From assembly GCF_007827275.1 (NCBI RefSeq), contig NZ_VISE01000001.1:806001-870000 (forward strand): DNA of 64,000 bases, read 5' to 3'. Below are positions 25,819-34,475 of this stretch, one piece after another (position 1 is the first letter of the stretch; each line of letters opens with the position of its first letter). The translations under genes were made by a program, and so were the position numbers. This DNA comes from Gillisia sp. Hel_I_86 (GTDB lineage: Bacteria; Bacteroidota; Bacteroidia; Flavobacteriales; Flavobacteriaceae). Under the pieces are notes generated by a model. It was not told where the DNA came from. It was given only the letters and a program-made list of their open reading frames with translations, and did no database searches.

Positions 25819-26787
25819 TTTGACTTAGGCACTTTGTTATTAGTAATAAAGTCATTAAATTAGGGCAAACAACTGTTGAAATTATGGAGCAAAGATTTAA
25901 AAGCCTATCTCTTTTCGAGTTTCAGGAACGGTATTCCTCGAAAGGAGACTGCCTCGCCTATTTGGCAGAGCTAAAATGGGGCAACGGTTTTTTATGCCGT
26001 AAATGCGGGCATGGGAAATCCTGTAAGGGCGTGCCAGCTGCTTCGCGGCAGTGCACCAGTTGCAATTATACGGAGTCCCCGACTGCCAACACACTTTTTC
26101 ATATGGTCAAGTTCGATCTTGTCAAGGCGTTCTACATAGTCTATTTCGTGGCCACAAACAAAAAGGGCATCACCTCTACCGAACTCAGCCGAAAATTGGA
26201 GCTTAGGCAAAAGACCTGCTGGTCTTTCAAGCGCAAGGTCATGAAGGCCATGAAAAGCTCTGGAGACCACCCCATAACCGGAACCGCCGAAGTGGACGAA
26301 ACAGTCTTTGGTGGACAGGAAGAGGGGGTGCGTGGAAGAAAAAATGGGAGCAAAAAGCTCGTGGTAGTTGGTATTCAGAAAAAGAAAAAGGGCGTTTCAA
26401 GGCTCTACGCCCGAGAGATATCCCATGCCGATGCAGCATCGCTGGGTGATTTCATGAAGCATCATATCGCTGTAGATGCCAATGTGACCACTGACCAATG
26501 GTCAGGTTATGGCCCCTTGGCCAAGGTCTTCGAGAATCTAGTGCAGATCCCGTCGGGAAAGAAAGGACCCAATTTCCCCGATCTCCATAGGGCTATAATG
26601 AACCTCAAGGGATGGCTCAGGGGAATGCACCACCACGTCTGGGACCTTCAGGACTATTTGGATGAGTACTGCTATAGGTTCAACCGAAGCTTCATGAAGG
26701 AAGGAATATTCGAAAATCTTATGATACGAATGGTAAACGCATCGCCATGTCTTATAAAAAATATTAGTAATTAAGTGCCTAAGTCAA
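25819..26787 (+). mobile_element. IS1595-family (ISXO2-like) insertion sequence, about 970 bp
   Basis: The perfect 14-bp inverted repeats TGACTTAGGCACTT (25821-25834) and its complement (26773-26786) flank one transposase gene. The best target duplication is TTAATTTT at 25811-25818 and 26788-26795, 8 bp as expected for the family, though the AT-rich flanks leave the exact ends uncertain by a base or two. It separates the TlpA-like gene from its upstream region. Confidence 0.88.
25884..26774 (+). CDS. IS1595-family transposase
   Basis: A 296-residue protein with an N-terminal zinc ribbon (CRKCGHGKS and CTSCNY, residues about 39-58) and an ISXO2-like DDE domain. Catalytic aspartates are likely in TAEVDETVFGG (about residue 138) and VTTDQWSGYG (about residue 203). 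The end of the gene lies within the right end of the element. It is intact and differs strongly from the second IS1595 transposase at 30660. Confidence 0.9.
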   Translation: MEQRFKSLSLFEFQERYSSKGDCLAYLAELKWGNGFLCRKCGHGKSCKGVPAASRQCTSCNYTESPTANTLFHMVKFDLVKAFYIVYFVATNKKGITSTELSRKLELRQKTCWSFKRKVMKAMKSSGDHPITGTAEVDETVFGGQEEGVRGRKNGSKKLVVVGIQKKKKGVSRLYAREISHADAASLGDFMKHHIAVDANVTTDQWSGYGPLAKVFENLVQIPSGKKGPNFPDLHRAIMNLKGWLRGMHHHVWDLQDYLDEYCYRFNRSFMKEGIFENLMIRMVNASPCLIKNISN

Positions 26788-26839
26788 TTAATTTTAATGA
26801 AGTTTTTGAATTTATTGGGAATTAACCTTCAAACTTATT

Positions 26840-28279
26840 TTATTCATTTACTTCAAAAACTATTGGAAGTGAGTACATAACACCAACTGCTTCTCCTTTT
26901 TGTTTACCTGGAATCATCTGGGGTATAGATTTTACTACTCTTATTGCTTCTTCTTTCAATTTTGGATGTGGTGCTCGTGCTTTAACATCTACAATTTCAC
27001 CATTTTTATCTATTTTAAATTGAACAATAACCCTGTTTACCCCGGTAAGCCCAACTTCTTTTCCCAGTTCACTATTAAAGTTAGCGATTACATGTTCTTG
27101 AATTTTTTGGGACATGCATTTCTTTTGCTCTTCGTTAGAAGATAAGCTTTCACAACCCGGGAATAAAGGAACTTGATCTATTACCGCAAACGGGACATCT
27201 GCCACTTTCTCGTCTATTGTAGTCGCATCGGAATTATTAATCATTCCTTCTTCCGATTTTTTTAAAGCTGCCATTGTAATTTCAACCATTTTATCCTTTT
27301 CTTCGCCAGATATTTCCTTACTGTTATTAATAGTTGTTTGTATCCTTTCAAGTTGTTCTAATAGTGTTTCATCTTTTGCAGAAATTTGTGAATCATCTTG
27401 AGTACAGGAAACAATTGTAAGCATTGCCAGCAATACTGGTAGAATGATCAAATACTTAAATTTTGAAATGGTTTTGGATTGTGATTTTTGTAACATAACG
27501 ATTCGTTTTTTGATTAATGAATGATTGAAAAATTGATTGATGAATGAAATATTTTGGGTATTGAAAGCAGTGTTTAGCAACTGCTCGTAATAACTTCGCT
27601 TTTCTATTGTATTTACCACATTGGAGTCTGCAATAAATTCGTGCAAAGTGGCAATCCTATTTTGATATATGTAAATAAGCGGATTGAACCAGAATACGAT
27701 CTTGAAGACTTCAAAGAAAACCAAGTCCAAACTGTGTTTTTCTTTTACATGAATTAATTCATGAGCCAAAATTTGCTTTTTTTCAGCAGCTAATAATCGA
27801 TCCCCGAGAAATATCGTTTTATAAAATGTACAAGCTAAATTGGAAGCTGGCACTTCTATAATTCTGTAAGTATTTTCAACTTTGATTAAATTGAATTGGA
27901 ACAGCTTTCTTAGGTTTAAGAATTTTTTGAAGACAATTCCCAAACTTAAAAGTACTCCGAAGCTATAAATAAGCATCCACCAATTTATAGAGGTTTTATT
28001 AGAGGATATATGCACTTCTGGCAAGGTTCCCATAGATTGTTGAGCATTTCCTATAAATACCTCTGGGAGCAAAAAACCATTGATTGCTGCAACAGATTCC
28101 TGTGGTACGATTTCATTAAGTGCTGTGATGTTCAAAAATGGAAGCATTAAAGCAATAACCGGACTTAATAAAAGATACCACCTGTTATATCTAAAAAAGG
28201 TTTCTTTCTTAAGCAGTAGCTCATATACCAGCAGAAACATCAGCTGAAAAAGTATGATTTGTAGAATAATTGCTGACAT
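26840..28279 (-). CDS. BlaR1/MecR1-type M56 peptidase with TonB C-terminal domain
   Basis: The 479-residue membrane protein has four helices in its first 300 residues, with the zinc-peptidase motif LAHELIHVKEKH (H173, E174, H177). In place of the penicillin-sensor domain of BlaR1, a periplasmic region ends with a TonB-C domain (GVNRVIVQFKIDKNGEIVDV, then LKEEAIRVVKSIPQMIPG). This architecture is common in Bacteroidota. By analogy with BlaR1 it senses an envelope signal and inactivates the repressor encoded just upstream; the start codon is two bases from the end of the BlaI-type gene. Confidence 0.9.
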   Translation of the reverse strand: MSAIILQIILFQLMFLLVYELLLKKETFFRYNRWYLLLSPVIALMLPFLNITALNEIVPQESVAAINGFLLPEVFIGNAQQSMGTLPEVHISSNKTSINWWMLIYSFGVLLSLGIVFKKFLNLRKLFQFNLIKVENTYRIIEVPASNLACTFYKTIFLGDRLLAAEKKQILAHELIHVKEKHSLDLVFFEVFKIVFWFNPLIYIYQNRIATLHEFIADSNVVNTIEKRSYYEQLLNTAFNTQNISFINQFFNHSLIKKRIVMLQKSQSKTISKFKYLIILPVLLAMLTIVSCTQDDSQISAKDETLLEQLERIQTTINNSKEISGEEKDKMVEITMAALKKSEEGMINNSDATTIDEKVADVPFAVIDQVPLFPGCESLSSNEEQKKCMSQKIQEHVIANFNSELGKEVGLTGVNRVIVQFKIDKNGEIVDVKARAPHPKLKEEAIRVVKSIPQMIPGKQKGEAVGVMYSLPIVFEVNE

Positions 28280-28280
28280 C

Positions 28281-28640
28281 TTAATCCTCTTTGTTAATTT
28301 CCTTTAAAATAGCCTCCAACTCTTTAGTGTCCAGATCGTTTTTCTTCACGAAGAAAGAGACCATACTTTTAAAAGAGCCATTAAAATAATTATCCATGAG
28401 CTTGTTCATGCTTTGGTTGGAATAAGTTTCCTTTGCTACCAAAGGAAAATAGATATATCCTTTTCCCTCTTTCCGATGTCCCACAAAATCTTTGGATTCC
28501 AGGATCCTAACGATTGTAGAAACCGTGTTATATGCGGGTTTGGGCTCTGGCATCTCTTCGATGATCCCCGCGACATTCCCTTCTTTAAGTTGCCATAAGA
28601 TCTGCATGATCTCTTCTTCGGCTTTGGTTAATTGTTTCAT
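28281..28640 (-). CDS. BlaI/MecI/CopY family repressor
   Basis: A 119-residue winged-helix protein with LTKAEEEIMQILWQLKEGNV at the start and the recognition region KPAYNTVSTIVRILESKDFVGHRKEGKGYIYFPLV. Family members bind palindromic operators as dimers and are cleaved when the partner peptidase is activated. The start codon is followed upstream by the sequence AACTAAATAATTAG, and nearby TAGTTGAACCAACTA (about 28680-28695) is a palindrome that may be its operator. This is an inference from position. Confidence 0.9.
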   Translation of the reverse strand: MKQLTKAEEEIMQILWQLKEGNVAGIIEEMPEPKPAYNTVSTIVRILESKDFVGHRKEGKGYIYFPLVAKETYSNQSMNKLMDNYFNGSFKSMVSFFVKKNDLDTKELEAILKEINKED

Positions 28641-29070
28641 TTTTGGTTGAATAATATTGAGCTAATATAAAACTAAATAATTAGTTGAACCAACTATTTA
28701 GTTAAAATTTTATTTTTTTAGAAATTGCAGATAAATTTTTCAGGATATATAAAATAGTGCATTGTCAAGATTTAATTCCAACAAGAGGATAAACCTGAAT
28801 GTTCGGTTAAAGATCAAAGACCGCTCCACTTTTGGAGACAAGAACCAAGACATGATTTTAAAAATATTGTTCCTCTAGTAAGAATCCCAAACTGAAAACC
28901 GCCGTCATTCTGTCCCGACCGTTCGGGAGTTTCAGAATCTCATTTTAAGCCAAATCAATACCCTACTGAGACCCTGAAATAAATTTAGTGTGACGAAGAA
29001 CTAAGCGGATATACAATATTTAATTTTTAAAACATTTTAAAACTATATTTTAGCTGAAAAATAAAAACCT
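28641..29070. other. Intergenic region with REP-like elements
   Basis: Near the repressor gene lies the palindrome TAGTTGAACCAACTA, a candidate operator. Further on, TCCCGACCGTTCGGGA and the sequence around it (28903-28941) and ACCCTGAAATAAATTTAG (28970-28987) are degenerate members of the REP family seen at 19234-19423. No gene is seen. Confidence 0.55.
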
Positions 29071-29586
29071 ATGGACCTAATTTTAATAATAGTTGGGGGA
29101 ATTCTAATGATAGTGGGAATTCTAGGTAGTTTTCTGCCGGTTTTGCCTGGAGTACCTATAAGCTGGCTAGGTCTTTTGGTGTTGCACCTTGCTCCTTCCA
29201 TTCCCATAAACTATTGGTTGCTTGGCGTCACTCTGGTTATTGCCATTCTTATTTATGCACTAAACCTTGTTATTCCGGCAATGGGCACCAAACGATTTGG
29301 AGGAAGTAAATTTGGGATGATAGGAGCAACTATTGGTTTAATAGTGGGATTAATAACTCCTATCCCCTTTGGTGTTTTAATTGGTCCTTTTGTAGGCGCA
29401 TTTATTGGGGAAATTATCAATAAAAGCAATTCCAGGTCGGCACTTAAAGCTGCCTTTGGGTCTTTTATTGGATTTTTGGCATCGAGTTTTATGGAGTTTG
29501 TAATTGCCTTTGGCTTTTTGATACTCTACGTTTATAAGGTTTGGGAGTTTCGCGACTTGTTATTTCCTGTGGGTTCCTTCAATTAA
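29071..29586 (+). CDS. DUF456 family membrane protein
   Basis: A 171-residue integral membrane protein with about five helices, many small residues and repeated glycine-rich segments (MIGATIGLIVGLITPIPFGVLIGPFVGAFIGEI). The start MDLILIIVGGILMIVGILGSFLPVLPGVPISWLG is the typical DUF456 opening. The gene stands alone. No function is known for the family. Confidence 0.85.
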   Translation: MDLILIIVGGILMIVGILGSFLPVLPGVPISWLGLLVLHLAPSIPINYWLLGVTLVIAILIYALNLVIPAMGTKRFGGSKFGMIGATIGLIVGLITPIPFGVLIGPFVGAFIGEIINKSNSRSALKAAFGSFIGFLASSFMEFVIAFGFLILYVYKVWEFRDLLFPVGSFN

Positions 29587-29828
29587 ACTGGATGTATTGA
29601 AGAAACTTTTAATATTCAGCTGAAAAAAAATAATTGCGTAAATCTGTTTTTATCCTAATAGTTCTTCGCCAGCCTGAGATCAGTGAAAAAGAAAATCAAG
29701 ATGAAGCCATTCCTAAAAACGAAAAATACCGATTTTTAAGGCTTGGAAAAAAATTACTCCTGTTACTATAAAAATGTAATTCCAACCCCTATTTGTATTA
29801 AATTTATTCGATTTTTAAATAGTTTAAA

Positions 29829-30632
29829 ATGAAAAAACTACTCCTCTTTCTATGCGTAATGGCAGTTTTCTTTTCTTGTAGTTCTGATTCGCCAGATGAA
29901 GAACTGCCAGAAATTGAAGATGCCTTTAATGTAAGCCTTACCCCCTCACAAGGCGAGGTATCCGTGGATGTGCCATTTATCATCAAGGTACAATCCAATG
30001 AGGCCATTTATGAGATTACGAGGCTAAACGAAAATATCACCCAAAGTATTTCTGCAGCATTTCCTGACCAAGGGCTGGACGATCAATATATGAATTTGAA
30101 CATTCACTTTGAGGAACTTGGATTACAGAAGCTAACCTTGGAATTTACCAGCATCAGTGGAAAAAAAGTTTCAAAAGTATTGAATTTCGAGGTTGTTCGT
30201 GGAAATGCAATTAAAATAACCGGTTTCAAGATCAATTCATTTTATAATATGCACGGCACTTGGGATCAAGAATTTGCCAGTGACGATCCCAATAGGTTGG
30301 CCGATATAATTTATGCATTTCAGAAATTAAGTACCACTCATTTTTCTGATCCCAAACAAAATATGAGACGCTGGTATCTTTCTCCTGTTTACCCAAATGA
30401 GCAGCAACTGGAATGGGACCTCTCCCAAGAAGGGCTTTATATCTCAGATCGCTCTATACTTGAATTTGGCATAGGCGATGATGACGGAAACGGGATTGGA
30501 GAAGATTTAACCCGCAGTTACCAAGGATTAAGAATTCGTTTAAACGATTATAGGGATACCAAACCTGCCCAGATCAATCTAAGCAATGAGGAAGCAGGAA
30601 TCGATATAAGCTTGGAACTGGAATGGCCCTAA
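29829..30632 (+). CDS. Lipoprotein of unknown function
   Basis: The 267 residues start with a lipoprotein signal (LLLFLCVMAVFFSCSSDSPDEE). The next 110 residues look like an immunoglobulin-like beta-sandwich (FNVSLTPSQGEVSVDVPFIIKVQS, LQKLTLEFTSISGKKVSKVLNFEVV). The C-terminal part has KITGFKINSFYNMHGTWDQEF and a second beta-rich domain. I do not recognise a named family. An insertion sequence lies 17 bp after the stop codon. Confidence 0.75.
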   Translation: MKKLLLFLCVMAVFFSCSSDSPDEELPEIEDAFNVSLTPSQGEVSVDVPFIIKVQSNEAIYEITRLNENITQSISAAFPDQGLDDQYMNLNIHFEELGLQKLTLEFTSISGKKVSKVLNFEVVRGNAIKITGFKINSFYNMHGTWDQEFASDDPNRLADIIYAFQKLSTTHFSDPKQNMRRWYLSPVYPNEQQLEWDLSQEGLYISDRSILEFGIGDDDGNGIGEDLTRSYQGLRIRLNDYRDTKPAQINLSNEEAGIDISLELEWP

Positions 30633-30649
30633 ACTGAAAAAAATTATAT

Positions 30650-31605
30650 AGGTCAGTAGTTAATTGCATACGATTTGTTTGTGGTATACTTTATCTTTTT
30701 TGACCATTTTGGTTATTAGATTATTGAAAATTGTGGCTTTGCTTTGTGTGCGATTGATTCTAAAACAAAACTCATTAAAATATCTATTGATGTTGAAATC
30801 ACTCACCCAGGAATAGGTTGTTCTTATCCAGGACTTGATCTGGTGAATCATGGTATGAAGGGCTTTGAAGTTTAAGCCACCGTTGCTATCGATCTGGGTG
30901 ATATCATAAGCCTTGGCAATGGGTCGGTATCCTCTCCATTTATCTGTTGTTATTTTCGCATCACGGCTGATATGATTGACAAAAATATATTGCAGGGATC
31001 TGGCCGAAAAATCATCGATACGCATGGCGTACATTCTCTTGACCTTGCCATCATCCGTTAGTTCAACAGCTGTTATTGCTTTCTTTTTACGGGCTTTATA
31101 ACTTCGGCCAATTTGTTCTTTCTCCCGTCCACCCAGAACAAACTCATCGACGTGGACAGTACCATCCATCGGGTGGTTGCCACTACTTTCCATGGCTTCC
31201 CGAACTTTGTGCATAAACAGGCGGGCTGTCTTTTCTGTCACCCCGAAACGCACAGAAACATAACTCGCCGAAAGACTTTTGGTACTGGTAGCCATCTCGA
31301 AGACGATAAAAAAAGCCTTGCGCACACCAAACTTAACTTTATGGAAAAGCGTATTGGAAGTAGCAGACTCCTGGTGTGAACAGATATTGCATGTTCTTGA
31401 GAAATCCTTTCTTACCTGGGATTTTTTATGACCACACTTATGGCACTCAAAACCATCATTCCATTTAATCCCGGACAAGTATTCTTTACAATCTTCATCC
31501 GTTTTGAACCGATCAGAGAACTCTAGGAGATTTTGACCCTTGAAAACATTCATGTTATTCCTAATTTCATTGACTTCTAAGATATGAATTTAAATACTGA
31601 CCTCT
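30650..31605 (-). mobile_element. Second IS1595-family insertion sequence, about 955 bp
   Basis: AGGTCAGTA at 30650-30658 and TACTGACCT at 31595-31603 are inverted ends around one transposase gene. The 12-base sequence AAAAAATTATAT occurs next to both ends (30638-30649 and 31606-31617), so the target duplication lies within it; the exact 8-bp duplication cannot be fixed because of the A and T runs. The ends differ from those of the element at 25819, so this is a different member of the family. Confidence 0.8.
30660..31553 (-). CDS. IS1595-family transposase (second type)
   Basis: A 297-residue transposase with a zinc ribbon (CHKCGHKKS and CNICSH, residues about 38-60), and an ISXO2-like domain with GTVHVDEFVLGG (about residue 138) and ITTDKWRGYRPI (about residue 203). 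It is intact and shares architecture but little sequence with the one at 25884. Confidence 0.9.
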   Translation of the reverse strand: MNVFKGQNLLEFSDRFKTDEDCKEYLSGIKWNDGFECHKCGHKKSQVRKDFSRTCNICSHQESATSNTLFHKVKFGVRKAFFIVFEMATSTKSLSASYVSVRFGVTEKTARLFMHKVREAMESSGNHPMDGTVHVDEFVLGGREKEQIGRSYKARKKKAITAVELTDDGKVKRMYAMRIDDFSARSLQYIFVNHISRDAKITTDKWRGYRPIAKAYDITQIDSNGGLNFKALHTMIHQIKSWIRTTYSWVSDFNINRYFNEFCFRINRTQSKATIFNNLITKMVKKDKVYHKQIVCN

Positions 31606-32164
31606 AAAAAATTATATTTTCATAAATTAGGTAGGGATCAAAAACTTTTCAAGGATGTTATAAAAGAAAAAAGCCCTTTTCCAATAATAAGGAAAAAAGC
31701 TTCTCATTGGTAAATGTTACAACAACATTTAAACCACGTTGCCCCGACTACTCGGGACACACAACACAACTTCGTTATACTTGCTAAAAAAGCTCCAATT
31801 TCTTGAAGCCTCTTCATTTCTTCTCCCGACTTCTATCGGGATTGCGGTCTGGAAGAGACTCGAACTATTTGTCCTAAAGCCCCACAGCGCTATATATTTC
31901 AAAACCTGTTACTCTATGTTGACGATTTGTGAACTTTCGTTTGATATTTACTAGTCCCACTTAGTTTAAATCGCAGGCAAATATAAGTATTTTACTGAAT
32001 TAATTTTATGTAGGTGAAATTAATTCCAATTCAATAAAATCAATAGATATTAAAATCTCCCAAATATTTTCAAATCGGTTTAGGAATTACTTGCATCATT
32101 TTATATGGTATTAATTGCAGGGACTTTTATTTATATTAGATCCTTCCTGGTTAACATTTAAAAT
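31606..32164. other. Gene-free region with hairpins
   Basis: No coding sequence is apparent in about 560 bases. Several short hairpins occur: GCCCCGACTACTCGGGAC near 31741 and CCCGACTTCTATCGGGA near 31824. A tRNA-Asp-like 3' fragment sits at 31844-31867. The remainder is AT-rich. Confidence 0.6.
31844..31867 (-). pseudogene. Possible tRNA-Asp 3' remnant
   Basis: Read on the minus strand, TAGTTCGAGTCTCTTCCAGACCGC resembles the T arm and acceptor end of a flavobacterial tRNA-Asp (GGTTCGAGTCC..CCAGACCG). The matching 5' acceptor arm GGTCTGG is not found at the expected distance, so no functional tRNA can form. Similar fragments are left behind when elements integrate into tRNA genes, but this remains speculative. 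Confidence 0.3.
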
Positions 32165-32878
32165 TTAATATCTCAAATACATGTTCCCAGTTATGGTATT
32201 CAATGTCAATGTACTGCTTACATCAGCGGTTTCTCCCGCTATTTTATGACCAACCATTCGGTCGGTTGAGGAAAATTTTAATTTCTCATCGGCATAGATA
32301 TTGCCCTGGATGGTTTCTGCGGTCAAGCTTGCATTTTTTATTTTTAGATCGATCTCTCCGCTTATGGTGGTCAGGTTCAGGTTTCCCTTATAATGTTTGA
32401 TATTGATATTTCCACTTATCAAATCGGCTGTGAAATCTCCCTCAATATTTTCCGAAGATAAGTGACCGCTAATACTGGAAACCTTGACCTTGGAACCTTT
32501 TGGCACATAAAGGATATAATTGAATTCATGCTTCGGGCTAACGTAAATATAGTTATCTCTTTGCTCGGTGTAATTCTTTTTGTGTTCCTTCTGGAAAGCT
32601 TCAAAAATTGGATGGGCATTGGATTTTATATTTATTTCTGAAGCCCCTTCGGAAACATCAAGGGTATACAAGTCTAAATATTTTGTATCACCTGTACTCA
32701 AATCAGCTTTGATGTAAACTGAAGGCTTTTCCCAGGTCTTTATCTCGATATTGGTTGCAAAATCAAGGTCGATATTTATCTCTTGATCTTTATAATCAAT
32801 ATTTTTTTCGATTGTTTTTTGGGCGTTCATTGTAAGGCCCAAGATCATCAGAATGGCTATTGCTATTGTGTTTTTCAT
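32165..32878 (-). CDS. DUF4097-type exported beta-helix protein
   Basis: The 237 residues begin with a signal peptide (IAIAILMILGLTMNAQ). The remainder has the DUF4097/auto-adhesin pattern of short repeats that form a beta-solenoid: KVSSISGHLSSENIEGDF, LISGNINIKHYKGNLNLTTISGEIDL and ITGNMYLRY. It is the last gene of the sigma factor operon, 17 bp after the paralogous gene, and ends in the same YLR motif. A structural role in the envelope controlled by the ECF sigma factor is an inference. Confidence 0.8.
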   Translation of the reverse strand: MKNTIAIAILMILGLTMNAQKTIEKNIDYKDQEINIDLDFATNIEIKTWEKPSVYIKADLSTGDTKYLDLYTLDVSEGASEINIKSNAHPIFEAFQKEHKKNYTEQRDNYIYVSPKHEFNYILYVPKGSKVKVSSISGHLSSENIEGDFTADLISGNINIKHYKGNLNLTTISGEIDLKIKNASLTAETIQGNIYADEKLKFSSTDRMVGHKIAGETADVSSTLTLNTITGNMYLRY

Positions 32879-32895
32879 GATGTTTGATTTATTTG

Positions 32896-33657
32896 TTATT
32901 GTTTTCTTAGATAAATATTGCCCGTTGCGGAGTTTAATCGGATTTTAACACCGCCTTTATTGATGACCCCTTGAACCTTTTGGGAAGAAACGGCTTTGAG
33001 CCCATCCTTATCCGGTATGCTCAGATCAAAGTTGGTGTAGATTTCTCCCATGGTGGAACTGAGGGATACATCTGCCGGGGTATTTCTCGGCAAGCTTATA
33101 TCCACGTCCCCCGTGGCTGTTGAAATACTTATGGGTGATGATTGCTGTACCTTTGCAAATATTACTTCTATATTTCCGGTACTTGAATTTGCAGTAATGG
33201 GACCGGTCACATCTGTAAACTTGATATCGCCCACCACATTGGTGCTGGCTTCTATCTCCCCTGTAAACCCAGATATGGTTATATGGCTATAGATCCCGCT
33301 GCCCTTTACAGTGATGTTCGTGTTGGCAGGAAGGTATAAAGTCGCACCCTCATTCTCCCGTTTTCGAATATTTTTGACGATCAGTTCGCTGCCTTCCTTG
33401 GCAACATAAAATCCTGTTCCAGTATTATCGGTGCCACCTGATCCCACTAATTTTAATCCCTCTGCCTTGACCGGGACTTTCTTCATATCATTTGATTTAA
33501 TCAAAAGCTTATTCTGACTTTTGGCTACGATATTTAAGGGAGTAGCAGATTCTATCTTTACCCATTCGATACCCTCGAGGGAGCGGGAATAATCGGTTTG
33601 TGCCTGAAACTGTATACTGATGAAGCACACGAAAAGGATACTCAATAATGATTTCAT
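32896..33657 (-). CDS. DUF4097-type exported beta-helix protein
   Basis: A 253-residue relative of the next gene. A signal peptide (LLSILFVCFISIQFQAQ) precedes beta-solenoid repeats such as ITISGFTGEIEASTNVVGDIKFTDVTGPITANSSTGNIEV, ISTATGDVDISLPRNTPADVSL and LNSATGNIYLRK. It follows the anti-sigma gene after 18 bp. Pairs of such proteins are commonly encoded with an ECF sigma factor and a zinc-finger anti-sigma factor in Bacteroidota. Confidence 0.8.
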   Translation of the reverse strand: MKSLLSILFVCFISIQFQAQTDYSRSLEGIEWVKIESATPLNIVAKSQNKLLIKSNDMKKVPVKAEGLKLVGSGGTDNTGTGFYVAKEGSELIVKNIRKRENEGATLYLPANTNITVKGSGIYSHITISGFTGEIEASTNVVGDIKFTDVTGPITANSSTGNIEVIFAKVQQSSPISISTATGDVDISLPRNTPADVSLSSTMGEIYTNFDLSIPDKDGLKAVSSQKVQGVINKGGVKIRLNSATGNIYLRKQ

Positions 33658-33675
33658 AATTGTTCTTTTTTATGT

Positions 33676-34473
33676 TTATATAATACTTGGAAGCAAGGAT
33701 TTGATCTGTTCTTTTACAAAGGGTTCTGTATCTTTTTGATCCAGTAGTTGCTTCATTGGGTAAACTGCTTTTTTCTCTTGTAATTTTACCAGGGTGTGGA
33801 TGAGTGTGATTTGGATATTCGGATCTTTTTCTGATTTTAATGTCTTGATAAGTGCCTCTCTAGCGGTTTTTGAGTTGGCAAAACCCGCAAGCGCATTTAC
33901 AGCTGTTAAACGTACATTGGCATTCTCGTCATTCAACATTCTTTCGGTAAGAGCTTTAAGAATATCATCATCGGGTTTGCTGAATTCTTCCACATAATTG
34001 ACCCCTTGTATGCGTTTGCTGGCAGATTTATTCTCCATCAGTGAAAGCATTGCAGTCTGCCTGATTCCGAGGTTTTTCTCCTTGAGCATGGCGATCTCCT
34101 TATTGGTTTCTATTGCTGTTTGATAACTGCCAAAAAAGTAACTCCCCACCAACAAGGCAATGCCAGCGGCAATTTTAAGCGCTTTTAGAGTCCAATTTAT
34201 GGGAGTCTTCTTATGTATTGTTTTTGATTGGAAGGATTCACTGGACATTCGCTTTTCCTCATCTAGTAGTTTATGGAATCCCTCCCATAGGGTTTTATTG
34301 GGTGCTTCTGTCATTTCCGAATCGAATGCATGTAGCATTGTCTCATATTCCTCTAGTTCCTTGGCACAATTTGGGCAGTCGTTAAGATGTTGTTTTACAT
34401 CTGCCTTTTGGTCGTTGGTCAGAAAACCTTCCAGATATTCCGGAATCAGATGCGTTATATGTTCGTTTTTCAT
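33676..34473 (-). CDS. Zinc-finger anti-sigma factor with C-terminal HEAT repeats
   Basis: Residues 1-50 carry the zf-HC2 motif H-x3-C-x2-C (H29, C33, C36 in HLNDCPNC), which binds the sigma factor. A single membrane helix spans about residues 98-116 (ALKIAAGIALLVGSYFFGS). Residues 150-265 are periplasmic and show HEAT-like repeats (LTERMLNDENANVRLTAVNALAGF, LIKTLKSEKDPNIQITLIHTLVKLQE). The HEAT part could be the sensor that holds or releases a partner. The gene starts two bases after the stop of the sigma factor gene. Confidence 0.88.
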   Translation of the reverse strand: MKNEHITHLIPEYLEGFLTNDQKADVKQHLNDCPNCAKELEEYETMLHAFDSEMTEAPNKTLWEGFHKLLDEEKRMSSESFQSKTIHKKTPINWTLKALKIAAGIALLVGSYFFGSYQTAIETNKEIAMLKEKNLGIRQTAMLSLMENKSASKRIQGVNYVEEFSKPDDDILKALTERMLNDENANVRLTAVNALAGFANSKTAREALIKTLKSEKDPNIQITLIHTLVKLQEKKAVYPMKQLLDQKDTEPFVKEQIKSLLPSII

Positions 34474-34475
34474 GA

